The translations under genes were made by a program, and so were the position numbers. From an uncultured Clostridia bacterium (GTDB taxonomy: Bacteria; Bacillota; Clostridia; Oscillospirales; CAG-272): 64,000 nucleotides of DNA. Shown here in pieces: positions 43,206-51,693 of this stretch (the stretch's first letter is position 1; each line of letters opens with the position of its first letter). Location: positions 1-64,000 of the forward strand of contig CANRMP010000002.1 of NCBI GenBank assembly GCA_947631765.1. Direction: 5' to 3'. Below the pieces are notes generated by a model that saw only the letters and a list, made by a program, of their open reading frames with translations, searched no databases and had not been told where the DNA came from.

Positions 43206-44300
43206 ATGAAAAAATTTATAACAATTCTATGTATATGTTTTATTCTTCTTTCCGCTTGTTTCTCCATGTTCTCCTGCACCTCGGGCAAGGATGCCTTGGA
43301 ATATAAAGGATACGAAATCACCGAGGGGATGTATTCATATTGGATGAAAAGCTGGAAGTCGTATTATCTGAGCTATTATTCGGACATCACCGACACCGAG
43401 GAGTACTGGAACGCCGAGGCTTCCGAGGGAGTGACAAACAAGGACTATTTAACCGAGCAGATAAGCACGAGAATAAGGTATTATCTTATTGCCGAAAAGC
43501 TTTTTGACGACTATAATTTAAAGCTTGACGACGAGGTAAAAGAGAAAATAGAATCGGATATAAACGACCAGACCGATTATTACGGCTCAAAGGGTGCGTT
43601 TAACGATTTTCTTTCCGAGGAATACGGAATAAACATAAACACTCTCAAAAAAATCTATACAATCGAAGAAAAGTACAGAGCACTCTTTCAGTATCTTTAC
43701 GGTACAAACGGCAAGAACACCTCCACCCCCGAGGAGCTTGATAACTATTACAAGACCTATTTTGTAAGAGTTAAGTACGTCATGTTCTTAAAGGAGGTAA
43801 AATACGCCTATGACGAGGAGGGGCACCGCATAACCGACCCCGCAACCGGATATTATGAGTTTGAAGACCTCACCGACGAGGAAAAGGAGGAGATCACAAG
43901 AAAAGCAAACGAGGTACTTGAAGGCGTAAAGGGCGGCGAGAATATCGACACCTACATGGCAGAGTACATGAAGGAGTTCGGATACACTCCCGAGGAATAC
44001 CCGAACGGCTACTATATCTCGGCTGACAATTACACCCTCCACACAGTGGACGTCACCTCGGCGGCGCTTGAAATGGAAATAGGGGAGGTAAGGCTGATTG
44101 AAAACGAGTCCTGCTATTTTGTCGTGCAGAAATTCGAGCTTATAGACAAAGCCTATGCCGCCTTGCCCGACAGCAACCAGTTCACCGACCTTGTCAGTTA
44201 TTCCAACAACTTGAAATTTACGGCAGAGTTCAACGAATATTTGTCCGATATTGAAGAGGATAGCGAGCTAATCGCAAAATATTCGGTGGAAAAGATATAA
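43206..44300 (+). CDS. PrsA/SurA-like lipoprotein foldase, probably without full PPIase signature
   Basis: 364 residues with a signal peptide ending SMFSC, then a SurA-N/trigger-like helical domain (TNKDYLTEQISTRIRYYLIAEKL). A region about 190-300 has the strand order of a parvulin domain: YFVRVKYVMFL, GGENIDTYMAEYMKEFG, EMEIGEVRLIENESCYFVVQKFE. The usual His/Asp residues of parvulins are not clear, so it may be a chaperone rather than an isomerase. Expected on the outer face of the membrane, helping secreted proteins fold. A PrsA-like gene after mfd is, as I recall, common in Clostridia. Confidence 0.72.
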   Translation: MKKFITILCICFILLSACFSMFSCTSGKDALEYKGYEITEGMYSYWMKSWKSYYLSYYSDITDTEEYWNAEASEGVTNKDYLTEQISTRIRYYLIAEKLFDDYNLKLDDEVKEKIESDINDQTDYYGSKGAFNDFLSEEYGININTLKKIYTIEEKYRALFQYLYGTNGKNTSTPEELDNYYKTYFVRVKYVMFLKEVKYAYDEEGHRITDPATGYYEFEDLTDEEKEEITRKANEVLEGVKGGENIDTYMAEYMKEFGYTPEEYPNGYYISADNYTLHTVDVTSAALEMEIGEVRLIENESCYFVVQKFELIDKAYAALPDSNQFTDLVSYSNNLKFTAEFNEYLSDIEEDSELIAKYSVEKI

Positions 44301-44317
44301 AAAATTGCATAAAGTAC

Positions 44318-44346
44318 TTGCAAAACGTAAAAGTGTGTGATATAAT
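44318..44346 (+). promoter_or_regulatory. Promoter of the rimP-nusA-infB operon
   Basis: TTGCAA at 44318-44323, 17-base spacer, TATAAT at 44341-44346. Confidence 0.8.
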
Positions 44347-44367
44347 AATAGCGTAGACAGTAATTCC

Positions 44368-44399
44368 CGGAAGAGTGTGAAAGCACTCTTCCGTTTTCG
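44368..44399 (+). terminator. Terminator-like hairpin in the rimP leader (possible attenuator)
   Basis: CGGAAGAGTG (44368-44377) pairs with CACTCTTCCG (44384-44393) and TTTTCGT follows. It lies between promoter and rimP. Because nusA, an elongation/termination factor, is in this operon, autoregulation by termination here is plausible, as reported for the Bacillus nusA operon. Confidence 0.6.
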
Positions 44400-44422
44400 T
44401 GAGACGGAGGTTTTAATTTTTA

Positions 44423-44893
44423 ATGGGAAACAGCTCGATAGCAACTCTTGTCAGAGGGCTGATTGAAGACAAGATAAATGAGCTCGGGTATGAGCTTTGG
44501 GACGTCGAATACGTCAAAGAGGCGGCGTCGTGGTATCTGAGAATCACAATCGATTCAAAAAACGGAATCTCAATAGACGACTGCGAAAAGGTTCACCTTG
44601 CCACGGAGCCGATAGTAGATAAGGCAGATCCGATTGATAACCAATATTATTTTGAGGTCACCTCACCCGGCATTGAAAGAGTGCTACGAACAAGAGAGCA
44701 TTTTGAAAAATGCGTCGGGCAAAAGGCGGCGATAAGGCTTTTTAAACCACTTGACGGGCAAAAAAGTATTGTGGGTGTAATTTTGCCGCCACCCGAGGAA
44801 AAAAACACGGTTGAAATAAAAACCGACCTTAAAACCTACAAACTGACTATAAGTGAAATAGCGAAAGCAAACATCGTATTTGATTTTGAATAA
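44423..44893 (+). CDS. rimP: Ribosome maturation factor RimP
   Basis: 156 residues, needed for maturation of the 30S subunit. The N-domain begins with IATLVRGLIEDKINELGYELWDVEYV, continues WYLRITIDSKNGISIDDCEKV, and includes YYFEVTSPGIERVLRTREHF; the C-terminal Sm-like domain follows. Gene order rimP-nusA-ylxR-ylxQ-infB is the classic Firmicutes cluster. ACGGAGG lies before the ATG at good distance. Confidence 0.95.
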   Translation: MGNSSIATLVRGLIEDKINELGYELWDVEYVKEAASWYLRITIDSKNGISIDDCEKVHLATEPIVDKADPIDNQYYFEVTSPGIERVLRTREHFEKCVGQKAAIRLFKPLDGQKSIVGVILPPPEEKNTVEIKTDLKTYKLTISEIAKANIVFDFE

Positions 44894-44916
44894 TATATTT
44901 TGAAAGGATAAATAAA

Positions 44917-45939
44917 ATGAATATCGAATTTTTCACGGCGCTTGAGCTGCTTGAGAAAGAAAAGGGCATTCCGAAGGATTATATGCTTGAAAAAATTGAG
45001 GCGGCGCTTGTGGGCGCCTGCAAAAAGGAGCTCGGAACCGCAAACGTAAGGGTGAGTATCGACAGCGAGAAACGCGACGTCAAGGTGTATTTACAGCGCG
45101 AGGTTGTCGAGGTTGTCGAGGACGAGACAACCCAGATATCCCTTGAGGACGCCAAAAAGATAAGCAAGCGCACCACACTCGGCGCCATAGTCGAGACCGA
45201 GGTCAAAACGAAGAACTTCAGAAGACTCTCCGCGCAGGCGGCAAAAAACATGATTATTCAGGCAATTCGTGAAGCCGAGCGCGGAATGATGATAAAGGAA
45301 TACGAAAGCAAGAAGGAAGAGGTCATAACAGCCACCGTTCAGAAAATCGATCCTCTGACCGGAAACGTTGTTGTCGACACCGGCACAAGCGTTGCAACCC
45401 TGCTTAAAACCGAGCAGATTCCAAATGAGGAATTTGAAGTAGGAGAGCACATAAAGGTGTTTGTCACCGAGGTTAAAAAGGAAAGCCGGGGACCGGTCGT
45501 CACTCTTTCGAGAACTCACCCGCATATGGTCAAGCGCCTTTTCGAGCTTGACGTTCCCGAAATACAGGACGGAAGCGTTATAATAAAGTCGGTGACAAGG
45601 GAAGCGGGTTCAAGAAGCAAAATGGCGGTTTACTCGCGCGATGAAAGTATTGACCCGGTTGGCGCATGTATCGGTAACCACGGTATGCGTATTGCCTCGA
45701 TAGTCAACGAGCTTCGCGGCGAAAAAATCGATATCATAAAGTACAGCGAGGTTCCCGAGGAGTTTATTGCCGCCGCGCTCTCTCCCGCCTCGGTTCAGTC
45801 GGTTGAGCTTGACGGCGAGCGCTCCTGCAAGGTGTACGTCGCTCCCGACCAGCTTTCGCTCGCCATAGGCAGAGTGGGGCAGAACGCAAGACTTGCCGCA
45901 AGACTTACGGGATACAAAATCGATATTAAAACCAAGTGA
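44917..45939 (+). CDS. nusA: Transcription elongation/termination factor NusA
   Basis: 340 residues, the short Gram-positive form without the C-terminal acidic repeats. The N-domain binds RNA polymerase (FFTALELLEKEKGIPKDYMLEKIE); S1 domain (VITATVQKIDPLTGNVVVD), then KH1 and KH2 (VGACIGNHGMRIASIVNELRG and LAIGRVGQNARLAARLTG). It modulates pausing and termination. AAAGGA site, 23 bases after rimP. It may control its own operon through the leader hairpin at 44368. Confidence 0.97.
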   Translation: MNIEFFTALELLEKEKGIPKDYMLEKIEAALVGACKKELGTANVRVSIDSEKRDVKVYLQREVVEVVEDETTQISLEDAKKISKRTTLGAIVETEVKTKNFRRLSAQAAKNMIIQAIREAERGMMIKEYESKKEEVITATVQKIDPLTGNVVVDTGTSVATLLKTEQIPNEEFEVGEHIKVFVTEVKKESRGPVVTLSRTHPHMVKRLFELDVPEIQDGSVIIKSVTREAGSRSKMAVYSRDESIDPVGACIGNHGMRIASIVNELRGEKIDIIKYSEVPEEFIAAALSPASVQSVELDGERSCKVYVAPDQLSLAIGRVGQNARLAARLTGYKIDIKTK

Positions 45940-45955
45940 TTAACGGAGGAAAGCT

Positions 45956-46243
45956 TTGACGGGCAAAGTTAACAAACCTGAAAAAAAGAAACCGATGAGA
46001 CGGTGTCTGGGATGTATGGAAAGCTTCGAAAAAAAGAACCTTATACGGGTTGTCCGCTCGCCCGAGGGTGAAATATCCCTTGACTTTAAGGGCAAGGCTT
46101 CGGGCAGAGGCGCATACATTTGCAGGAATATTCAGTGCTTTAAAAAGGCGAGAAAGGCGAAGAGATTCGAAAAAAATTTAGAGTGTGAAATACCCGAGAG
46201 CGTTTATGACGCTCTTGAAAAGGAGTTGATGCTTTGTGAATAA
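45956..46243 (+). CDS. ylxR: YlxR (DUF448) RNA-binding protein
   Basis: 95 residues, basic. MRRCLGCMESFEKKNLIRVVRSPEG and SGRGAYICRNIQCFKKA are the family's marks, including the Cys pairs. YlxR homologues bind nucleic acid, and one has been linked to RNase P modulation. Start is TTG 45956, six bases after CGGAGGA. The end overlaps ylxQ by eight bases. Confidence 0.93.
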   Translation: MTGKVNKPEKKKPMRRCLGCMESFEKKNLIRVVRSPEGEISLDFKGKASGRGAYICRNIQCFKKARKAKRFEKNLECEIPESVYDALEKELMLCE

Positions 46244-46586
46244 ACTTCTTTCCATGCTCGGGCTTTGCCGCAAGGCGGGAAAGCTGAGGCTCGGCTCGGA
46301 GGCTGTCGTCGAGGCGATAAGAGGCGAAAATAAGCCGCCGCTTGTCCTTCTTACCTCGGACGCCGCATTAAATCAGGTAAAGCGAATCGAGAACGCCTGC
46401 GCCTATCACAAGGTACCGCTTGTAAAGCTTGAAGTAACCAAAGGGGAGCTTGGCGCGGCGCTCGGCTCCGCCGCGCAGACCGTGTGCGCGGCAATAATCG
46501 ACAAGGGGTTTGCAGATGCCGTTATAAAGCTTATTAACAACAATAAATCCGAAAAAACAGCAGTGTATCCGGGAGGTGCGCAATGA
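46236..46586 (+). CDS. ylxQ: YlxQ, L7Ae/L30e-type RNA-binding protein
   Basis: 116 residues of the L7Ae family that binds kink-turn [28 protein letters not shown] and [17 protein letters not shown] are diagnostic. GTG start at 46236 inside the end of ylxR, and its stop overlaps the infB start, so translation is coupled throughout. The Lys-rich tail with [10 protein letters not shown] is non-conserved. Confidence 0.92.
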   Translation: MNKLLSMLGLCRKAGKLRLGSEAVVEAIRGENKPPLVLLTSDAALNQVKRIENACAYHKVPLVKLEVTKGELGAALGSAAQTVCAAIIDKGFADAVIKLINNNKSEKTAVYPGGAQ

Positions 46587-49294
46587 TAAACAACAGCAAA
46601 TATAAAATAAGTGTATTGTCTAAAAATCTGAATATGAAGAACAAGGACCTGCTTGATATCCTTGTAAAGGTCGGTATAACCGGCAAGACCCATTCCGGAA
46701 CGCTGGAGACATACGAGTTTTCGATGCTTTTTGACTATCTGACAAGGAACAATCAGATGGTCGATATCAACAGCTATATTATGGGTATGACCGAGATAAA
46801 CGACCCGGCAATTGTCGGTCTTTGCGCTCAAAGCGAGACCGAGGGCGCCTCGGGTAATGCCGCAAAAGCCGAAAAAGAGGATAATACCGCTAAGGCGGAG
46901 TCTACCGCAAAGGGAGAAAAGCCCGAGGTCTCTTCCTCCAAAAACGCTGACCAAGGCGCAAAGAGCAAAGAGGATAAAAAGGTTGACTCTTCAAATAAAA
47001 CAGCCCCCGCAAGCGGCGTAAAGGGAAGGGTTGACGAAAGGTCGGATAAAGAAAAGGAGAAAGCAAAAGCCAAGCCACAGCCCGAGAGAAAAGAAAAGCA
47101 AAAGGTCGCGCCCGTTGACCGTTTTGCCAAGGGTCCGACAGTCACACCTTCGCAAAAGCCGACAAAGAAGGACAACAAGCCCTTGCAGGACAAAAACAAG
47201 CAGAATGTTAAAAAGACTGTAACCGAAATTGCAATTGCCGACGACTCGGTAGAAAGCAAGGCGTACACCGGCGCAAAGTCAAGAGTTATAGACACACGCG
47301 CATCGGATATTGACCTTTCAAAATACGATGAAAAGCTCGAAACCTTTGTCGACCCCTCCTCCAATGAGGAAAAAATGGGCAGACAAAAGGTCAAAAGACA
47401 GCAAAAGGGAGGAGTCCAACAGGGACAGCAGGGCGGTCAAAGAGGAGACAAAAATCAGTCGAAATCCTTCGGCAAAACGCCCTTTACAAAAGACTCAAAT
47501 CAAAAGCACAAGAAAAAGGACAAAGACTCCTCAAAGCCCCAGCGCGCGCCTGTTTCCGTTTCAATAGGCGAGGAAATTACCGTCGGCGAGCTTGCCGCAA
47601 TGCTTAAGGTTACCGCCGCCGAGGTTATAAAAAAGCTTATGATGCTCGGGGTTATGGCAAGCGTAAATCAGACAATCGACTTTGACACCGCGGAATATGT
47701 TGCAACGGAGCTCGGAGCAACTGTCAGCCGCGCTGTTGAGGTGAAGCTTGAGGATAAATTATTTGACACGAGCGAGGACGACGAAAGCGATCTTGTCGAG
47801 CGCGCGCCGGTCGTGTGCGTTATGGGACACGTCGACCACGGCAAAACCTCGATTCTTGACAGAATCCGCCACACCAACGTTACAGCCGGCGAGGCGGGCG
47901 GTATAACTCAGGCTATCGGCGCGTACACGGTAAATATTAACGGCAAGGACATCACCTTCCTTGACACTCCCGGTCACGAAGCCTTTACCGCAATGCGCGC
48001 AAGAGGCGCAATGGCAACCGATATCGCAATTCTTGTTGTCGCCGCAGACGACGGAATTATGCCTCAAACAATAGAGGCCATAAACCACGCAAAGGCGGCG
48101 GGTGTCGATATAATTGTCGCCATAAACAAAATGGATAAGCCGGGCGCCAACCCCGACGCCATAAAGCAGGAGCTCACCGCATACGACCTTATCCCCGAGG
48201 AGTGGGGAGGCGACGTTATATGCGTTCCTGTCTCAGCCCTTACCGGCATGGGAATTGAATCCCTGCTTGAAAACATACTGCTTGTAGCCGAGCTCAAAGC
48301 GCTTTCAGCCAACCCGAAAAGGCGCGCAAAGGGACTTGTTATCGAGTCAAGACTTGACAAAGGTCGCGGACCTGTTGCAACCGTGCTTGTTCAAAACGGA
48401 ACGCTCAAGGTCGGAGACACTGTAATTGCCGGAACGGCGGTAGGACGTATACGTGCAATGAGCGACGACAAGGGAAGAAACGTCAAGAGCGCGGGTCCCT
48501 CAATGCCCGTTGAAATAATAGGACTTTCCGAGGTTCCCGAGTCGGGCGAACAGTTTGCCGCAGTCGAGGACGAAAAGATGGCGCGCGAGCTTGTCGAGCA
48601 GAGAAAGGCAAAGCAAAAGGACGAAATGTTCAAGGCAAGCGCCAAGGTCTCGCTTAACGACCTCTTTGACCAGATATCCTCGGGCGTAAAGGAGCTTAAA
48701 ATCATTGTCAAAGCCGACGTCGGCGGCTCTGCAGAGGCTGTCAAATCCTCGCTTGTAAAGCTTTCGACCGAGGAGGTCAAGGTGAGCGTAATTCACTCGG
48801 CAGTCGGAGGAATAACCGAAGGCGACGTTATGCTTGCATCGGCTTCAAACGCAATAATTGTCGGCTTTAACGTCCGTCCCGACAGAACGGCAATCGAGTG
48901 CGCGGAAAGACAAAATGTCGATATTCGCACATACCGCGTAATTTACGACTGTACCGACGAAATCGAGGCGGCGCTTAAGGGAATGCTCGCTCCCAAATAC
49001 GAAGAGCGGCTCTTGGGACACGCCGAGGTGCGCCAGACCATACGCGTTCCGAGCGTCGGAACAATTGCCGGCTCCTATGTGCTTGACGGAAAGATAGCAA
49101 GAAACGCGCTGATTCGCGTCGTGCGCGACGGAGTTGTCGTATACGAGGATAAAATCAGCTCTCTTAAGCGCTTCAAGGACGACGCAAAAGAGGTTGCACA
49201 GGGCTATGAATGCGGCGTGGGACTTGAAAAATTCAACGATATCAAGATAGGCGACGTGTTAGAAGCCTACGAAATGGCTGAAATCGAAAGATAA
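46583..49294 (+). CDS. infB: Translation initiation factor IF-2
   Basis: GTPase that brings initiator tRNA to the ribosome, 903 residues. The short N-domain is followed by a long Lys/Glu/Gln-rich low-complexity region (about 80-310), typical but variable, then the G domain: [12 protein letters not shown] (G1), [16 protein letters not shown] (G3) and NKMDKP (G4). Domains II to IV follow. It overlaps ylxQ at ATGA. In many Firmicutes rbfA and truB come next; here a YgiQ radical SAM gene follows instead. Confidence 0.97.
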   Translation: MINNSKYKISVLSKNLNMKNKDLLDILVKVGITGKTHSGTLETYEFSMLFDYLTRNNQMVDINSYIMGMTEINDPAIVGLCAQSETEGASGNAAKAEKEDNTAKAESTAKGEKPEVSSSKNADQGAKSKEDKKVDSSNKTAPASGVKGRVDERSDKEKEKAKAKPQPERKEKQKVAPVDRFAKGPTVTPSQKPTKKDNKPLQDKNKQNVKKTVTEIAIADDSVESKAYTGAKSRVIDTRASDIDLSKYDEKLETFVDPSSNEEKMGRQKVKRQQKGGVQQGQQGGQRGDKNQSKSFGKTPFTKDSNQKHKKKDKDSSKPQRAPVSVSIGEEITVGELAAMLKVTAAEVIKKLMMLGVMASVNQTIDFDTAEYVATELGATVSRAVEVKLEDKLFDTSEDDESDLVERAPVVCVMGHVDHGKTSILDRIRHTNVTAGEAGGITQAIGAYTVNINGKDITFLDTPGHEAFTAMRARGAMATDIAILVVAADDGIMPQTIEAINHAKAAGVDIIVAINKMDKPGANPDAIKQELTAYDLIPEEWGGDVICVPVSALTGMGIESLLENILLVAELKALSANPKRRAKGLVIESRLDKGRGPVATVLVQNGTLKVGDTVIAGTAVGRIRAMSDDKGRNVKSAGPSMPVEIIGLSEVPESGEQFAAVEDEKMARELVEQRKAKQKDEMFKASAKVSLNDLFDQISSGVKELKIIVKADVGGSAEAVKSSLVKLSTEEVKVSVIHSAVGGITEGDVMLASASNAIIVGFNVRPDRTAIECAERQNVDIRTYRVIYDCTDEIEAALKGMLAPKYEERLLGHAEVRQTIRVPSVGTIAGSYVLDGKIARNALIRVVRDGVVVYEDKISSLKRFKDDAKEVAQGYECGVGLEKFNDIKIGDVLEAYEMAEIER

Positions 49295-49301
49295 ATAAAG
49301 C

Positions 49302-51242
49302 ATGGAAAATAAATTTTTGCCGATAAGCCCAAAGGAGTGCCAAGAGCTCGGATGGGACAGACCCGACTTTGTGTACGTAACAGGTGACGCATATGTCGAC
49401 CACCCGTCCTTCGGAGTTTCGATAATTTCAAGAGTGCTTGAGGCGGCAGGTTACAGAGTTGCGATACTTTCCCAGCCCGATTATAAGTCCTGTGAGGACT
49501 TTAAGCGTTTTGGAAGGCCTCGGCTCGGCTTTCTTGTGACAAGCGGCAACATTGACTCTATGGTCGCCCATTACACGGTTTCAAAAAAGAAAAGAAGCTA
49601 CGATTACTACAGCCCGGGCGGAAAAATCGGGCTTCGCCCCGACAGAGCGCTTATTGTTTACAGCAACAGAATAAGAGAGGCGTACGGCGATGTGCCGATA
49701 ATCCTCGGCGGGCTTGAGGCGTCGCTGCGGCGCTTTGCCCACTATGATTATTGGGACAACAAGGTGCGCCGAAGCGTGCTTGTCGATTCAAGAGCCGATC
49801 TTCTTACCTACGGCATGGGTGAAAATATACTTATAAGGGTCGCAAGCCTGCTTGATAAGGGTATTCCGATAAAGAAAATTCAAGACGTGCGCGGAACGGT
49901 ATACATCACAAACAAGGACGATAAGCCGCATTTTGACTATGTTACGGGCTACGACTATAATCAGCTTAAAACCGACAAGCTGACATACGCCAAGGCGTTT
50001 GCCATGCAATACCAAAATCAGGACTCGGTGTACGGCAAGGCGATTACCGAAATATACGACAACCGTATGCTTGTGCAAAATCCTCCGATGCCGCCGCTTG
50101 AGCGGGAAGAGCTTGACCGGGTGTACTCTCTGCCTTATACAAGAAATTGGCATCCGATGTACGACAGTCTCGGCGGCGTACCCGGGCTAAGTGAGGTCAA
50201 ATTCTCGATAACACATAACAGAGGGTGCTTCGGAGCCTGCAATTTCTGCGCTCTCGCCTTTCATCAGGGAAGACAAGTTCGAAGTCGCAGTATCGAAAGC
50301 GTGCTTAAAGAAGCGGAGCTTATAACAAAGCTGCCCGATTTTAAGGGCTACATTCACGATATCGGCGGTCCCACCGCAAATTTCAGATATCCTTCATGCG
50401 ACAAACAGCTCAAAGAGGGCGTTTGCGCCAAAAGAAAGTGCCTCTCTCCCACTCCCTGCAAAAACCTGAAGGTCGACCACTCGGAATATCGGCACCTTAT
50501 AGAGCAGGTCGAAAAGCTGCCGGGTGTAAAAAAGGTATTTATCCGCTCTGGAATACGCTTTGACTATTTAATATACGACAAGGACGACTCGTTTTTTAGG
50601 AAAATGGTTTCTGATAACGTCAGCGGACAGCTTAAAGTCGCGCCCGAGCACTGCTGTGACAGTGTTTTAAGATACATGGGAAAGCCCGAAATCGCCGTCT
50701 ATAACAAATTCAAGGACAAATTTTTCGAGATAACAAAGAGTATCGGCAAGGAGCAGTACCTTGTGCCATATCTGATGTCAAGCCACCCGGGCAGTACGCT
50801 CAGTGACGCCATTGAGCTTGCGCTTTATCTTAAAAAAAGCGGCTGCTCCCCCGAACAGGTTCAGGATTTTTACCCGACTCCCGGAACTGCCTCGACCGTC
50901 ATGTATTACACCGGTATTGACCCCTTTACCCTAAAGCCGGTATACGTTGCAACCGATTATGAAGAAAAGCGTATGCAGCGCGCGCTTCTGCAATGGAACA
51001 GAAAGGAAAATTCCGAGCTTGTGCGCAAAGCGCTTAAAAAATGCGGCAGGGAAGAGCTTATCGGCAATTCTCCCTCATGCCTTGTAAAGCCCGCATCGCA
51101 CTTTAACGGCTATAAAAATAGCGCAAACGGCTCAAAAAAGAAAGTTGAAGGGGCATATTTTAATAAGAGCAACGGGACAAATTCAAACCGGGAGAAGGAC
51201 AAAAAGCAGGACAAAAATAAAAAAACAAGACAGAAGCGCTAA
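49302..51242 (+). CDS. YgiQ family radical SAM protein (UPF0313)
   Basis: 646 residues, close to the usual family length. N-terminal cobalamin-binding-like region (FVYVTGDAYVDHPSFG, PIILGGLEASLRRFAHYDYW), then the radical SAM motif CFGACNFCA at about residue 308. A Cys-rich insertion (CDKQLKEGVCAKRKCLSPTPC) follows. The Lys/Asn-rich tail of some 60 residues (KKQDKNKKTRQKR) may bind nucleic acid or rRNA. The reaction is not settled for the family. It begins eight bases after infB with a weak ribosome site. Confidence 0.93.
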   Translation: MENKFLPISPKECQELGWDRPDFVYVTGDAYVDHPSFGVSIISRVLEAAGYRVAILSQPDYKSCEDFKRFGRPRLGFLVTSGNIDSMVAHYTVSKKKRSYDYYSPGGKIGLRPDRALIVYSNRIREAYGDVPIILGGLEASLRRFAHYDYWDNKVRRSVLVDSRADLLTYGMGENILIRVASLLDKGIPIKKIQDVRGTVYITNKDDKPHFDYVTGYDYNQLKTDKLTYAKAFAMQYQNQDSVYGKAITEIYDNRMLVQNPPMPPLEREELDRVYSLPYTRNWHPMYDSLGGVPGLSEVKFSITHNRGCFGACNFCALAFHQGRQVRSRSIESVLKEAELITKLPDFKGYIHDIGGPTANFRYPSCDKQLKEGVCAKRKCLSPTPCKNLKVDHSEYRHLIEQVEKLPGVKKVFIRSGIRFDYLIYDKDDSFFRKMVSDNVSGQLKVAPEHCCDSVLRYMGKPEIAVYNKFKDKFFEITKSIGKEQYLVPYLMSSHPGSTLSDAIELALYLKKSGCSPEQVQDFYPTPGTASTVMYYTGIDPFTLKPVYVATDYEEKRMQRALLQWNRKENSELVRKALKKCGREELIGNSPSCLVKPASHFNGYKNSANGSKKKVEGAYFNKSNGTNSNREKDKKQDKNKKTRQKR

Positions 51243-51257
51243 ATTCGCTCACCCCCC

Positions 51258-51286
51258 TTGACAAGGACATCAAAATGTGATATGAT
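51258..51286 (+). promoter_or_regulatory. Promoter of tRNA-Gln
   Basis: TTGACA at 51258-51263, 17-base spacer, TATGAT at 51281-51286, 12 bases before the tRNA. Confidence 0.85.
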
Positions 51287-51298
51287 ATCATACGTTAA

Positions 51299-51372
51299 TG
51301 GGATGTGGTGTAGCGGCAGCACACAAGACTTTGACTCTTGTTGTATAGGTTCAACCCCTATCATCCCAGCCA
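51299..51372 (+). tRNA. tRNA-Gln (anticodon UUG)
   Basis: Acceptor TGGGATG (51299-51305) pairs with CATCCCA (51362-51368). Anticodon stem CAAGA/TCTTG around CTTTGAC with anticodon TTG. T-loop TTCAACC. CCA encoded at 51370-51372. 74 bases. Confidence 0.95.
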
Positions 51373-51500
51373 AAAATCGGCGTAGCGACAGCGAAGCCGA
51401 TTTTTACTTTTTCACTATTCACTATTCACTTTTCACTAATTTTTCGCCGATTTTTGGCAGGTAAAAGGCAATAGTGAATAAGTAATAGGTTTAAAAGGTG
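51369..51500. repeat. Inverted-repeat element attached to the tRNA-Gln 3' end
   Basis: GCCAAAAATCGGCG (51369-51382, starting in the tRNA end) recurs inverted as CGCCGATTTTTGGC (51445-51458). Between them is CACTATTCACTATTCACTT, whose inverse-like ATAGTGAATAAGTAATAG follows at 51471-51488. No ORF. The remaining bases to 51592 hold a GTCCC-TGCG-GGGAC hairpin (51500-51515) then a T-run. Confidence 0.6.
51372..51405 (+). terminator. Terminator of tRNA-Gln
   Basis: AAAAATCGGC (51372-51381) pairs with GCCGATTTTT (51396-51405), followed by ACTTTTT. Its left arm starts in the last base of the encoded CCA. Confidence 0.8.
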
Positions 51501-51592
51501 TCCCTGCGGGGACAAATTTTTTAAAACTACAGATAGTGCATTATTTTCAAAAAATTGATTTTTCATTTAATTACAATGAAAGGCAAAAGTAA

Positions 51593-51621
51593 TTGACAAC
51601 ACTTAATTTCTGTGTTATAAT
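51593..51621 (+). promoter_or_regulatory. Promoter of the activase/dehydratase pair
   Basis: TTGACA at 51593-51598, 17-base spacer, TATAAT at 51616-51621: a full consensus. A leader of about 66 bases precedes the ATG. Confidence 0.88.
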
Positions 51622-51693
51622 AAGATAATTTACAGTGGTGCGCTATGTTTTTAAAATGGCGACCGGCATAATTTACAGCTTGAAAGAAAAATA

